A stretch of 64,000 nucleotides of DNA from UBA7957 sp965224675 (GCA_965224675.1 CBDDAA010000004.1:930001-994000), one strand, 5' to 3'. Positions 8,451 to 17,498 are shown, numbered from the stretch's first letter. Translations and numbers: made by a program. Notes: generated by a model not told the origin, from the sequence alone.

Positions 8451-9743
8451 TTATTCATTGCTGAATCCTTCAGAGTTTGCCCAATTTGGATCTTGATGTG
8501 TAAGATCCCCTACGGGTGCCGCAAATGCATCAGAAACTAAATGATCGACATTGCTGCCAGTCAGAGATTCCAGAAAAGCCACAAGATCGTTCACCTCGTC
8601 AGCGGATAAATGCAGTGGCTTGATGAGTGGGTCTAACAATTCATTTTTAAACCCACCATTATTGTAAAAGTCCACTACCGCTTTGATCGATCCTAATTGT
8701 CGATTGTGCATATAGGGCGCAGTTAAGCTTAAATTTCTCAGCGTGGGGGTCTTATACTTCCAACGATCAAACGGATTCTGGGTTATAATCCAAGATCTGG
8801 TCGGGTCTTCTCTGCAACCGTTTCTATGGCTTTCCGATCAATATCAATAAATATTCCTGGGGCAAGCACTACTCGCTCTTGCTCTGAATCATTTCCTTGG
8901 GATTCGAGATAGCCAATTCCTGTGTTGTGCATTTGATTGTCAGTCAATAAGGCAAATTTACTATTTATGGTATGGCAATGTGCGCATTTTCCTTTGCCAA
9001 CGAATATACGGAATCCACGCTTTGCATTATCGTCTAATGCATTCTCCTGTTTGGCGAAATACCATCGGTCAAAAGCTGAGTCTGCAGAAATCAAGGTTCG
9101 TTGATAAGCGGCAATGGCCTTACCCAGGTTAAGCATATTGACACCCTCGCCGGCAAAAGCACTTTTAAACTGATCACTATAGCCCTGAATCTGTCTGATT
9201 TTGTTAAGAACATAACCAACAGACGGGTTGCCCATTTCATTTTTTGCCAACAAGGGTCCCCAGACCTGTTGTTCCAACGTAAACTCCCTACCGTCATGGA
9301 ACAAGCGTGCGGCGTAAGCTACATTGTATATTGTAGGTGAGTTTCGGCGCACACTTCTACCCTCAATACCTACCGCCATTGATAATTCATTGCTGGTAAA
9401 ACCCTGCTCGGCACATGACACATGGCGCATGAAAACGTATCGTTTAGAGACAGGCGTCTATCAAAAAACAATCTTCTGCCGAGTGCAACTTTTTCTGCAG
9501 TCAGGTCTGTTAAAAGAAGCTCTGGAAGTCTGGGTAATCCTAACGGTGGTTTGTTGGCAATTGCTAATAAATCAGTTGATACACCAAGGCGCTTACTGAG
9601 TACATTGCTGTGCGTGGTATAATTCTTATTTTCGTAACCTTCCTTATTGTCCCCTGGTTTCGAGAATCGACTGACTGTTTTTCAAAGAGAAAGCCAATAC
9701 TTAAGGCGATTAGGAATCTGGAACGGTATGGTTGCTTTTTCAT
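8451..9743 (-). pseudogene. Di-heme cytochrome c peroxidase (MauG/CcpA family), broken by three frameshifts
   Basis: The start is ATG 9743 with AGGA in front and a signal-like segment (SRFLIALSIGFLF). Three reading frames must be joined. The first shift lies before KEGYENKNYTTHS. The second lies inside the first haem region, where CAMCHVP (one frame) continues as EQGFTSNELS (another) after a missing base near 9414. The third lies near 8783, where RPDLGL ends in a stop and ITQNPFDRWKYKTPTLRN continues in a different frame. Both CxxCH motifs (CAMCH, CAHCH), the TPTLRN motif and the C-terminal APYMHN region are still readable, so decay is recent or the shifts are assembly errors. An intact paralogue lies at 20413-21684. 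Confidence 0.85.
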
Positions 9744-9913
9744 TATGAGTTCCTCGCTTGTAAAAGAAGTAATTATCTTTAGGAAGGGATTTTCATTCTA
9801 CCCTGAATCAGTGATCAAGGTGACAAAATGTACCTAAACACTACACTGATTTTGGACGCTACACTAGTAATTCAACGACAGGGTTTATATCTGTATAAAT
9901 AGCGGTCTGGTTT

Positions 9914-11041
9914 TTAAGCGAAAAAATCGAACCGAATATTCATTGATCGTTCGAGTAACCAGATTAACGCAAATAAGCTGATAACAACAGATCCACCCTG
10001 GAATATAAAACGCAGATAAAAAACAGAATGCCGTAAAAACCAGGCCAGGGGGAAGATTAGCATAAGGATTAACAACTGACCTGCTTCAACCCCCAGGTTA
10101 AATGCCAATATCGATACAAAAAGTGCATCCCCAGGTAATCCGAGTCCACTGAGAACGCTGGCGAAACCAAATCCATGTATCAACCCAAATATAAACGCCA
10201 GAGTCCACCGGCTGTCTTGAAAAACAGGTTTAAGATTGTTTAGTGCAACAATAATGACAGATAGCGCTATTGCCGATTCCACCAAACTGGTTGGCAATGA
10301 AATTATGCCTAGAATGGATAGAGTGAGTGTTATCGAGTGTGCAAAAGTAAAGGCGGTAATTACTCTTATAAGTGCCATACTTGCCTGACGGAATTCACTG
10401 ATTGCCTGCCATCGATGATGGCGAAATATTAAAACAGCAGGTAGAACGAGTGTCATTACAAACAGTATGTGGTCAATACCGATCCAGATATGCCAGATGC
10501 CTTGTTTTAGATAGTCGAAAAAAGTTGAGAAAAAATCCGAATGTCCCAAAGCAATAACTACAGATCTTTTATCAGGACTAAAAACAATAGGTGAGGGAGA
10601 TGATGCTTCACGTTTGTCTATTAATATACCTCTGTGGTCAGGGTCTTGCTCAAACAGGAAGTTGTAATTGATGTCCATCATATTGCCAGTAACTTCACAG
10701 TTTACTGCAATATCCAGAGTCGCATAACCACCATCACTGTGTCGGTTTGCTCTTAGCCCCGTCGCTTGTAGAGTACAGGGGTTGGTATTTTGTTTTATTT
10801 TCAAATGTGACAATGCACGTGCGAAGATGCTTTCACTTGCCACTTTAACCTCACCCCAGGTAATGTTTCTATCTCGGTTTGAATCCAGTCCCATGAGTAG
10901 ATCCAGATCTCGCAAGGCAATGTCCCACTGGACAATGGACTTGTTTTGTGATCCCGTGATAAACAAATAGCTGTCGCTGGATTTGTGTGCAATAGCGATT
11001 GAAGGCAGTAGTATTAACAGTAGGAGAAACCGATACATCAT
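9914..11041 (-). CDS. HupE/UreJ-like membrane protein with an EF-hand loop in the periplasmic part
   Basis: 375 residues. A signal peptide (MMYRFLLLLILLPSIAIA) is followed by a periplasmic domain of about 150 residues and then six or seven membrane segments with the HupE_UreJ_2 motif GLIHGFGFASVL near residue 285. Residues 53-64, DSNRDRNITWGE, match a canonical 12-residue EF-hand calcium loop (acidic or Asn at positions 1, 3, 5, 7 and Glu at 12). It overlaps the upstream TPR gene by 4 bp. HupE/UreJ relatives are linked to nickel or cobalt uptake, but this long form is uncharacterised. It occurs here with a DUF4331 gene and a MauG-like pseudogene. Confidence 0.82.
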   Translation of the reverse strand: MMYRFLLLLILLPSIAIAHKSSDSYLFITGSQNKSIVQWDIALRDLDLLMGLDSNRDRNITWGEVKVASESIFARALSHLKIKQNTNPCTLQATGLRANRHSDGGYATLDIAVNCEVTGNMMDINYNFLFEQDPDHRGILIDKREASSPSPIVFSPDKRSVVIALGHSDFFSTFFDYLKQGIWHIWIGIDHILFVMTLVLPAVLIFRHHRWQAISEFRQASMALIRVITAFTFAHSITLTLSILGIISLPTSLVESAIALSVIIVALNNLKPVFQDSRWTLAFIFGLIHGFGFASVLSGLGLPGDALFVSILAFNLGVEAGQLLILMLIFPLAWFLRHSVFYLRFIFQGGSVVISLFALIWLLERSMNIRFDFFA

Positions 11042-12243
11042 AATAAGTCTCCTTTTACACTATCCATTAATTGGTGAATTTTAACGTCCTCTAACCCGCT
11101 TTCAGATAGCGTTTGTTTTAGACTAAAAATGGTTTTGTAGTCCTTCATGGCAATTGCAGTTTGTAAAAGAATTAACGTGTCATAGGGCTCTTTTTGTTGT
11201 CGCCAGTTTGCCAGTGCCAAGTGATGGGCTTGTTTATACTGCTGTGTTACCTCCAGTCGGTAAACCGCTTCCTCGCGCTGATGTAATGAGCTGTCACGTA
11301 GTTTTGCCTCTTCATAGCGTAAGTCGAGCATGGATTGGTAATGGCGTAACAGACTGTTATTAGCGCTGTATTTAGCCGCACGACATAGCTGTAATAACAA
11401 AGCATCGTCCCGACTTTCATTTTTCAATATCTGCAGAACCTCGACATTACGACCTTGTTGCAGCAAAAGCTCGGTATATGATCGCAACAAATAAGGATTG
11501 CGGTTCGGTAGGGCGATTGCTTTTTTAAAATCAAGCTCCGCCTGAGCAAAATTGCCTAACTGTACGTTGATTTCGGCACGAATAGATAAAACCCATTCCT
11601 GCAGTAGAACCTCATCCGGGGATATTCTTTGTTGCAGAACCTGCAGTATTTCTCTGGCACGCTGGGCAGATCCGCTAAGGCTCAATAGTTGGCTGAAGCA
11701 GATGCCTGAGATGACGCTGCCGGCCGATCTGACAAGTGCAGAGCAGCTTTTTTTTGCTTGCTGATAATCGCCCTGTACCAGCTGGATGGTTGCCAGGGTT
11801 AACCAAGCTTGTGCATTGTCATTATGTTGCTTTATGAGTGTAAAAAGATCTTCTTTTGCACCTTGATAGTCATGGTAATGCTGTTTTAAAGTCGCTCGTA
11901 AGAGTAATATTCTGACGGGAGGCTGCTGCATGGAAGCCCAGGGCTTAAGCAGCGCTTTGGCATAGCCGAAGAAACGAGGGTCAGATTCTGCGCGACCTTG
12001 TTCTATGTATTCTCTGGCCAGAGATGTTATATTCTCAATATTTTCCGGCTCATTATCAAGTTGGCGTCGTAAGTGTGAAATCCTGCCACTACTGCGTATC
12101 TGAATCGGCAGGGTTTCCAGAATCTCGTTTTCATCGATTGGCATCCAGGGTGCAGCATTGGCATATACACTTAAGACGCATAGAAGGGTCGCAGAACCCA
12201 AAAGGTTCTGCCACTTCAAATTGACTATAGAAGTCATGGACAT
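11038..12243 (-). CDS. Secreted TPR-repeat protein
   Basis: 401 residues with an N-terminal signal segment (LLGSATLLCVLSVYANA) and a series of helical repeats of about 34 residues between residues 65 and 370. Examples are the segments with AWLTLATIQLVQGDYQQAKK and QAELDFKKAIALPNRNPYLL, matching TPR consensus positions. It probably acts as a periplasmic scaffold. It is coupled to the HupE-like gene (4-bp overlap) and starts 2 bp after the small lipoprotein gene, so the four genes form one operon. No enzymatic motif is visible. Confidence 0.8.
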   Translation of the reverse strand: MSMTSIVNLKWQNLLGSATLLCVLSVYANAAPWMPIDENEILETLPIQIRSSGRISHLRRQLDNEPENIENITSLAREYIEQGRAESDPRFFGYAKALLKPWASMQQPPVRILLLRATLKQHYHDYQGAKEDLFTLIKQHNDNAQAWLTLATIQLVQGDYQQAKKSCSALVRSAGSVISGICFSQLLSLSGSAQRAREILQVLQQRISPDEVLLQEWVLSIRAEINVQLGNFAQAELDFKKAIALPNRNPYLLRSYTELLLQQGRNVEVLQILKNESRDDALLLQLCRAAKYSANNSLLRHYQSMLDLRYEEAKLRDSSLHQREEAVYRLEVTQQYKQAHHLALANWRQQKEPYDTLILLQTAIAMKDYKTIFSLKQTLSESGLEDVKIHQLMDSVKGDLL

Positions 12244-12245
12244 GA

Positions 12246-12557
12246 TCAGGTGCCTGCCCGTTTGATCAAATCCTGCAGCGTGTCATTGGCTTCTACCGCC
12301 AGGGGTTGCGCATCTGCATTTCCAAATAATACTTCGATATCATTCTGCAAATTATCAGGCATATCAATATTTATCGGTTCCGAGTCGGCGGGTTTATCTG
12401 CAAAGCCTGATAAAACGCCTTGAGTCTCAACCGGCATATCACCGCCTACAATCTCAGATTCGTCATCATTATCACTGCTGCTACAGCCGACCAGTACAAG
12501 GCATGTCAGCGGGAGTAAAAAACTAAAACTTTTTATGTTTATTTTATTCATTTTCAA
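12246..12557 (-). CDS. Small lipoprotein of unknown function
   Basis: 103 residues. A basic N-terminus and hydrophobic core end in LVGC followed by SSSDNDDESE, a clear lipobox (cleavage before Cys) with an acidic linker. Ser at +2 predicts outer-membrane sorting. The remaining 70 residues are acidic and contain no motif I recognise. The gene lies 16 bp after the DUF4331 gene and 2 bp before the TPR gene. It is probably part of the same surface or periplasmic complex; this rests on operon position only. Confidence 0.78.
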   Translation of the reverse strand: MKMNKINIKSFSFLLPLTCLVLVGCSSSDNDDESEIVGGDMPVETQGVLSGFADKPADSEPINIDMPDNLQNDIEVLFGNADAQPLAVEANDTLQDLIKRAGT

Positions 12558-12573
12558 TGCCTCTTTATTTGGC

Positions 12574-14046
12574 TTATTGAGTTGAACCGGGAATAGGTGT
12601 AGTCAGATAGGGGAATTGTTTATCAAACTGACTGGCGTTTTGCAAAGCGCCGTCTGTATAGGCCAAATCACCACTGGCGGCTTCCTCGGGTGTACACAGG
12701 CCAAGATCAAGGTGGCATAATAAGCCCATGGCAACTCGTAATGTCGCATCCGTGACATCATCTCCAGGTCTGCGACCGTTCGGAAAACCTGCATTATCAC
12801 CGGTGGCCAGGCCAAGGTTGTGTTGTTGATCTTTTGCCGTTACAGCAATCGTGGTATTCAAACGTTGCATTTCTGCAAGTGAGCCATTGGCGTTTACACC
12901 ATCCAACCCAGTGAGAAATGCCGCAACCAGATCAGGGCGTCCATCAGCTGTTGGTGCAGACACACCGAACAATACTTCAAGAATAGCCGGAAGCGTCGGA
13001 TTGGTTACGTAGGTCGCGAACTGTCCATCATCTTTGGGTTCACTGCTATTAAAGCGGTCTTTATCGGGTAAGCCAATTACGACTTCATTCACCAACGGCA
13101 TTGACAGACGTGATACTTGTGTCCAGGCACCGCCGTTAACAGCGGGGCTGTCAAAGGTAGGTGTAGGATCAAGTACACGCACCTGTGGCATTGATGCGCT
13201 TGTCCAGCCACCAATGACACCTGAGTCATTGCCTGCAGTGAGGCAGGCTATGGGTATTTCAAGTGCAATAGTGGTAATGTTTTTATCGTCAATAATATTG
13301 CTCTCTCCATCAACCGGACCGAGCGGGTTGGTATTGACTAAATCAAACACTTCACCCAGGTTGACCGCAAATGATTCTTTTCGTTGACCGACAAATACAC
13401 GACCACTCTGCGCACCCGCTGGACAAGCTGATAACGTGATGTCATGGATAAATGAATCAGCGTATTCTGCATAGGGTTGGTTGCTAAAGGTTTTTTCACC
13501 CACATTATCATAGGGTTTGGTAAAACTTGTGTTGCCGGTTGATGCGTGGGCTATTTGTGCTTTTGCCCCACTGCGACGATCACCTTCAACCATGGTGATG
13601 GAATAAGATTCGTTAAAGTTCAAAGCGCTATTGTCACTGTTGCTGACGGGTCCGATGTTTTTCAATGGCACAGCCACGTCCTTGCCATTGATTGTTAATG
13701 TTATTCCTGCACCGTTGTTCCCCAGTGAATGATTAAAGCGAAACTGAAATGTCAGATCCTCTACAGCATCCCCGGTATTATCAACATGTATTTCATACAA
13801 CGCCTGATTTGACAGACTAAAATAATTGGGGCCACCATAGGCATCCTGTAACGGGTTGTAGTTGGCTATTAAAGTGACATAGTCTTCACGCCCCGGTTCA
13901 TAACTTCGGAACATGTAAAAATCTGTAGCATCAACTTTGGGGTTTTGCGTAATAAAAGGCGCCTCTCTGTGGCTGGATGCAAGTACACTGTTTCCTGTTA
14001 ATACTACAAGCATAGCAATCAAGAGTGATTGGTTGGTTTTCTTCAT
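12574..14046 (-). CDS. DUF4331-family secreted protein
   Basis: 490 residues with a signal peptide (LLIAMLVVLTGNSVLA) followed by SSHREAPFITQNPKVDATDFYMFRS. This SSHREAP start and the DxTDFYMFR motif mark DUF4331 proteins. The central part is rich in beta-strand-like and Asn/Gly segments. The C-terminal part has the block NGRRPGDDVTDATLRVAMGLLC, also typical. DUF4331 genes often occur next to TPR, HupE-like and MauG-like genes, as here. The biochemical role is not established. It is the first gene of the operon that runs to 9914. Confidence 0.88.
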   Translation of the reverse strand: MKKTNQSLLIAMLVVLTGNSVLASSHREAPFITQNPKVDATDFYMFRSYEPGREDYVTLIANYNPLQDAYGGPNYFSLSNQALYEIHVDNTGDAVEDLTFQFRFNHSLGNNGAGITLTINGKDVAVPLKNIGPVSNSDNSALNFNESYSITMVEGDRRSGAKAQIAHASTGNTSFTKPYDNVGEKTFSNQPYAEYADSFIHDITLSACPAGAQSGRVFVGQRKESFAVNLGEVFDLVNTNPLGPVDGESNIIDDKNITTIALEIPIACLTAGNDSGVIGGWTSASMPQVRVLDPTPTFDSPAVNGGAWTQVSRLSMPLVNEVVIGLPDKDRFNSSEPKDDGQFATYVTNPTLPAILEVLFGVSAPTADGRPDLVAAFLTGLDGVNANGSLAEMQRLNTTIAVTAKDQQHNLGLATGDNAGFPNGRRPGDDVTDATLRVAMGLLCHLDLGLCTPEEAASGDLAYTDGALQNASQFDKQFPYLTTPIPGSTQ

Positions 14047-14243
14047 GATGTTGTCTCATTGGTTTGAATTGCATTAAGGGATACGCAGACAATGAGAAAA
14101 TGGATTCACTCTGAAATGAAATAATGGTTCTGTTTAGTCAACTATTCGAATCAGCGTTAATGAGTCAATTATTTCTTCTATTGTTTATGGTGGCAACTGA
14201 TTGTTTGATTTTAAGGTATGAGCATTGCTTTTGATGGAGTTAC

Positions 14244-14383
14244 CTTAGGGGGCGGTGCTCATTTTCCGCCCAACGGCGTTGTCGCTCGTTTATGTGAACC
14301 AGCCACACGACGCTCGCTCCCCGTCTTGCTGGATGAAAAATGAGTGCCGCCAGGACGGTCAAGTTAATTGAGAGCGCCCCTAG
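14244..14383. repeat. MITE-like imperfect inverted repeat or insertion-sequence end remnant
   Basis: The left side reads TTAGGGGGCGGTGCTCATTT; the right side, read from the outside on the other strand, has CTAGGGGCGC and, further in, GGCGGCACTCATTTTTC. GC-rich arms around 14250-14290 and 14310-14351 can fold back on each other. The right edge motif (AAGTTAATTGAGA then GCCCCTA) recurs at 8405-8426. The base composition differs from the AT-rich surroundings. No transposase gene is present. It resembles the terminal part of a small mobile element, but I cannot name the family. Confidence 0.45.
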
Positions 14384-14496
14384 GCAGAGACTGTTCACAA
14401 GACTGTTTTCCAAGGCCAGGATAGAGGTAGGATTCTTAATTCCCAGTGGTTTTTGTACAGAATTACTGGAGTTCTTGAAATTTTCCGATTCGACGT

Positions 14497-14516
14497 ACCT
14501 GTAGAATTGCACAGGA
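14497..14516 (+). promoter_or_regulatory. lux box of luxI, with -10 at 14541-14546
   Basis: ACCTGTAGAATTGCACAGGA matches 16 of 20 positions of the Vibrio fischeri lux box (ACCTGTAGGATCGTACAGGT) and has the CTGT-N8-ACAG dyad. A good -10 (TAATAT, 14541-14546) places the box centre about 46 bp upstream of the expected transcript start, the usual LuxR class II activation geometry. The luxI start is 65 bp downstream. Binding by the LuxR protein encoded at 43275-43967 is inferred. Confidence 0.82.
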
Positions 14517-14581
14517 TGTGCAGATCACTATGAAGTGCAATAATATTAACTCGAAATACAAAAAAAGAAGAGGGAAGGATC

Positions 14582-15139
14582 ATGAATTATACAGTTTCAA
14601 CAGTTAAGTATCAAGCTAATGACACCGCAGTGATGAAAGGGATTTATAAACTTCGTAAGGAAGTCTTTGTTGATAGATTGAATTGGAAAGTCAGCAATCG
14701 AAATGGAATGGAATATGATGTTTTTGATAATAAGGCAACGACATATATATTTGTAAAGAAAGGCGATACGGTAGTCAGTAGCTGTCGGTTAATACCTACG
14801 ACCAGTGAGACAATGATAAATACGATATTTTCCGGGCTACTTCGTGGAGAGGAAGCCGTTTATCGGCACGATGTTGTTGAGATTAGCCGACTTGCATCAG
14901 TGAGCGCACAAAATGCAGGCGTTGGCGTTCTTCCGTCCATACTCAATGAATTAAGGGCATTTGCAGCTAAACACTCAATTTACGAATACGTATTTGTAAC
15001 AACTGTAGCCATAGAACGCATGCTACATCGCAACGGAGTCAAAACCTCAAGGTTTGGCGATGGCAAAGCAACCAACATTGATGGTGCCAGGTCGGTAGCA
15101 CTAAGATTGATGCCTGAAGATTTACCTCGAATTCATTAA
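14582..15139 (+). CDS. luxI: Acyl-homoserine-lactone synthase, LuxI family
   Basis: 185 residues. The invariant LuxI residues are present: Arg25, Phe29, Trp35, Glu44, Asp46, Asp49, Arg69, Glu100 and Arg103 (blocks LRKEVFVDRLNW, EYDVFDN, SCRLIP, EISRLA). The enzyme makes N-acyl-homoserine lactone from S-adenosylmethionine and an acyl-ACP in the cytoplasm. The ribosome site GAGGGAAGGA is just upstream, and a lux box indicates positive feedback. No luxR is adjacent; the only LuxR with a signal-binding domain in the window is 28 kb away. The acyl chain cannot be predicted from sequence. Confidence 0.96.
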   Translation: MNYTVSTVKYQANDTAVMKGIYKLRKEVFVDRLNWKVSNRNGMEYDVFDNKATTYIFVKKGDTVVSSCRLIPTTSETMINTIFSGLLRGEEAVYRHDVVEISRLASVSAQNAGVGVLPSILNELRAFAAKHSIYEYVFVTTVAIERMLHRNGVKTSRFGDGKATNIDGARSVALRLMPEDLPRIH

Positions 15140-15186
15140 TAAAACGTATCTGCAGTTTGGCTCGGTATTACAAGGGAGCAGATATT

Positions 15187-15276
15187 GTGCTTATCTACCC
15201 GTCGGCTAAGTTGCTGGATCTTACAGATAAGGGATGCATCGAGAAAGAGATTATAAGAATATGCAAAAAATCATAA
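15187..15276 (+). CDS. Possible small ORF between luxI and the next gene
   Basis: 29 codons from a GTG at 15187 with a good ribosome site (AAGGGAG, 8 bp upstream) to TAA at 15274. The peptide is Lys/Ile/Leu rich with no membrane segment. It lies in the 164-bp gap after luxI, in the same direction. Coding is suggested only by the ribosome site and spacing; it could equally be the decayed start of the next gene. Confidence 0.25.
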   Translation: MLIYPSAKLLDLTDKGCIEKEIIRICKKS

Positions 15277-15303
15277 TACAATTAATGGCCGAGAGGTGGT
15301 GAC

Positions 15304-15615
15304 TTGGTACTCTCACCTGATGTCCGAAAAGGGACTCTATGTATTCAAGTGGATGACTGGGTATTTTCTGAGAATATCGTATGTATTACAGAAATTTACC
15401 GTAGCTCATGTGAGAAGATTGCCTGTTATTGTTCGATCAACTCGAAACTGGTCCAACGCATAGATCAATATCATAAGCATGGGAAAGAAAGATACTTGAT
15501 TGCGCTTAAAGCATTTGATCTTACCGGGTATAAATCAAGGCATAGAATTAATAAAAGCAACGGCGTAGTGGAAGTGATATTTTTCGGAATTTCGCATAAT
15601 AATTCCGAAAAATAA
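15304..15615 (+). CDS. Hypothetical protein downstream of luxI
   Basis: 103 residues from a TTG at 15304 with GAGAGG 7 bp upstream. The sequence is mixed alpha/beta in character, has five Cys in the first half and a basic C-terminal half, and shows no membrane segment or signal. I do not recognise a family. It is co-directional with luxI and 51 bp before the FAD oxidoreductase gene, so it is likely in the quorum-sensing-controlled unit. An alternative start further inside is possible. Confidence 0.5.
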   Translation: MVLSPDVRKGTLCIQVDDWVFSENIVCITEIYRSSCEKIACYCSINSKLVQRIDQYHKHGKERYLIALKAFDLTGYKSRHRINKSNGVVEVIFFGISHNNSEK

Positions 15616-15666
15616 TCAATACTTTGGACTAAAACAGTCTGTAAATTCACTTTGTCAGGACAATAA

Positions 15667-17046
15667 TTGAGCGTGAAAGTTGAGGTGTTCGCATGGAAAG
15701 GTTTTATGTTTAATTCATTAACACATTCGCCCGTTAAAAGGCGTGAATTACCCGAGTCAGTTGAGATCTGCATTGTCGGCGGGGGAATTATCGGTGTTTG
15801 CACAGCTCTCACGCTTGCAGAGCGTGGTGTTCGTGTACTACTTTGTGAAAAAGGCGCTATAGGTGGTGAACAATCAAGTCGAAATCTGGGTTGGATTCGA
15901 CAGCAGGGTCGAGATGAGGCTGAATTTCCCTTAATGGTTGAATCAAATAGGTTATGGCGTGATATGGAGAAACGCTGTCAAAGTAAAACATTGCATTTTA
16001 ACCAGAATGGCATTGCCTACCTCAGCAACGATGCCGCAGATGCAGAAACCTACGAAAAACATATTGAAATGGCAAGGCAGTACGGCGTTTACAGCAAAAT
16101 TATATCTGCTGATGAAATTGAAAAATACATGGAGGTAGGGACGAATAAATGGAAGCTTGCTTTGTTAACACCTAGCGATGGCCGAGTGGAACCTGCTTCG
16201 GCACCTCAGTCCGTTGCTAAAGCGGCAATCGCCAAAGGCGCAATCATTGCTGAAAATTGTGCGGTTAGAGGGTTGGATGTTACCGCAGGCACTGTCAGAT
16301 CTGTAATTACAGAGAAAGGGCAGGTAAAAACGGAACAAGTGGTTCTGGCTGGTGGCGCCTGGACATCCCTGTTCCTCAACAGAATTGGGATTACTATTCC
16401 CCAGCTGTTGATACAATCCTCCGTTGCAAAGGTCGATTGTGATGGCGCTGACCTTAGTTGCAATGCCTCGGATGGAGAGATAGCCTTTTTCCCGTGTGTT
16501 GATGGTGGGGTGGGCGTCAGCTTGTGTGATCAATTTTTACATCCAGTAGGGTACGATTCCTTTAGACATATGAGGAGGTACGCAAGAGTACTTAGACAGT
16601 GTTTGCCCGTCACAAGATTGAAGCTTGCGGGCATGTATGGATCGCCCGGTGACTGGCGTACGCTGCGCCATTGGAGTGAAGATATGGTGAGTCCTTTTGA
16701 GAAAATGCGCATCTTGAATCCTACACCTGATAGTAAGAGTGTATCCAAAATGATGGATCGCATAAAGGCAAGGTTTTCCAGCCTGCGTTCGATAACTTTA
16801 GTCAATAGCTGGGCGGGCTCAATTGATGTATTGCCTGACTTCGTTCCGATAATTGACAAGGCTAAGGAAATTGATAGCCTTTGGATTGCAACAGGTTTTA
16901 GTGGTCACGGTTTTGCGTTAGGACCCGTTGTGGGTCGAATACTTGCAGATGGCCTTAAAGGTCGTGCGAGTGGCTATGATATGCATCGATTCAGACTGGA
17001 TCGATTTGCTGATGGCTCAAGACTCCACCCAGGGCCTACTTTTTAG
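15667..17046 (+). CDS. FAD-dependent oxidoreductase, DAO (glycine/D-amino-acid oxidase) family
   Basis: 459 residues from a TTG at 15667 with AGGA 6 bp upstream; an ATG at 15706 is an alternative. The dinucleotide-binding motif IVGGGIIGVCTALTLAERG lies near residue 37, followed by EKGAIGGEQSSRNLGWIRQQGRD, the pattern of the DadA/GlpO-like DAO family. The C-terminal GFSGHGFALGPVVGRI closes the FAD site. Members oxidise secondary amines or amino acids to imines with release of H2O2 or transfer of electrons. In this cluster it could oxidise an amino-acid-derived intermediate; the substrate is unknown. Confidence 0.88.
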   Translation: MSVKVEVFAWKGFMFNSLTHSPVKRRELPESVEICIVGGGIIGVCTALTLAERGVRVLLCEKGAIGGEQSSRNLGWIRQQGRDEAEFPLMVESNRLWRDMEKRCQSKTLHFNQNGIAYLSNDAADAETYEKHIEMARQYGVYSKIISADEIEKYMEVGTNKWKLALLTPSDGRVEPASAPQSVAKAAIAKGAIIAENCAVRGLDVTAGTVRSVITEKGQVKTEQVVLAGGAWTSLFLNRIGITIPQLLIQSSVAKVDCDGADLSCNASDGEIAFFPCVDGGVGVSLCDQFLHPVGYDSFRHMRRYARVLRQCLPVTRLKLAGMYGSPGDWRTLRHWSEDMVSPFEKMRILNPTPDSKSVSKMMDRIKARFSSLRSITLVNSWAGSIDVLPDFVPIIDKAKEIDSLWIATGFSGHGFALGPVVGRILADGLKGRASGYDMHRFRLDRFADGSRLHPGPTF

Positions 17047-17087
17047 ATTAGGCAGATATCACTTTAATTATCTGCAGGAAATAGATC

Positions 17088-17498
17088 ATGGAAAATTCCA
17101 CAAGTAAGCTCGATCATGTGAATTTTACGGTAGATTCGTACTCCCAGAGTATTGCATGGTATAAGAACGTATTTAGATTTTTAGTTGTTGAAGAGGGTCT
17201 AGACAGCGATGGCAACAAATGGGGAATATTAAGGAGTGGTGATTCCATGCTTGCTATTACCGAAAATACACAATGTGAATTACTACAACATAATCGATAC
17301 CATCGAGTTCGGCATATCGGACTACGATTGAAGAACACGAAGGAATGGGAAGCCCTTATCGAGAGCAACAATATTGAATTATATTTTAATAGTCCTATTC
17401 AATATCCGAGTTCCACCTCCTGGTATGTCAAGGATCCAACTGGAAATGACATTGAAGTTTCTATCTGGAAGGGTGATTCAGTTCATTTTGATTCCTGA
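17088..17498 (+). CDS. VOC-family (glyoxalase/bleomycin resistance/dioxygenase fold) protein
   Basis: 136 residues, two beta-alpha-beta-beta-beta modules. His10 in LDHVNFTV, His in RHIGLRL and the C-terminal Glu in DPTGNDIEVSIW are the positions that usually bind the metal. The family includes lyases, isomerases, dioxygenases and drug-binding resistance proteins. It begins 41 bp after the oxidoreductase gene and its TGA overlaps the ATG of the next gene by one base, so it is in the same operon. It may be a biosynthetic enzyme or a self-resistance protein. Confidence 0.85.
   Translation: MENSTSKLDHVNFTVDSYSQSIAWYKNVFRFLVVEEGLDSDGNKWGILRSGDSMLAITENTQCELLQHNRYHRVRHIGLRLKNTKEWEALIESNNIELYFNSPIQYPSSTSWYVKDPTGNDIEVSIWKGDSVHFDS

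Larger units (their letters stand above)
14047..14581. other. Intergenic region of 535 bp between the DUF4331 operon and luxI
   Basis: No convincing gene. It should hold the promoter of the leftward DUF4331 operon (near 14050-14200, not pinpointed), a MITE-like element (14244-14383) and the lux box promoter of luxI. Short open frames on the minus strand run through the repeat and are not supported. Confidence 0.7.

Noticed and set aside
14240..14512. 90-codon minus-strand gene between DUF4331 and luxI
   Set aside because: It is the translation of the MITE-like repeat and covers the lux box; no ribosome site.
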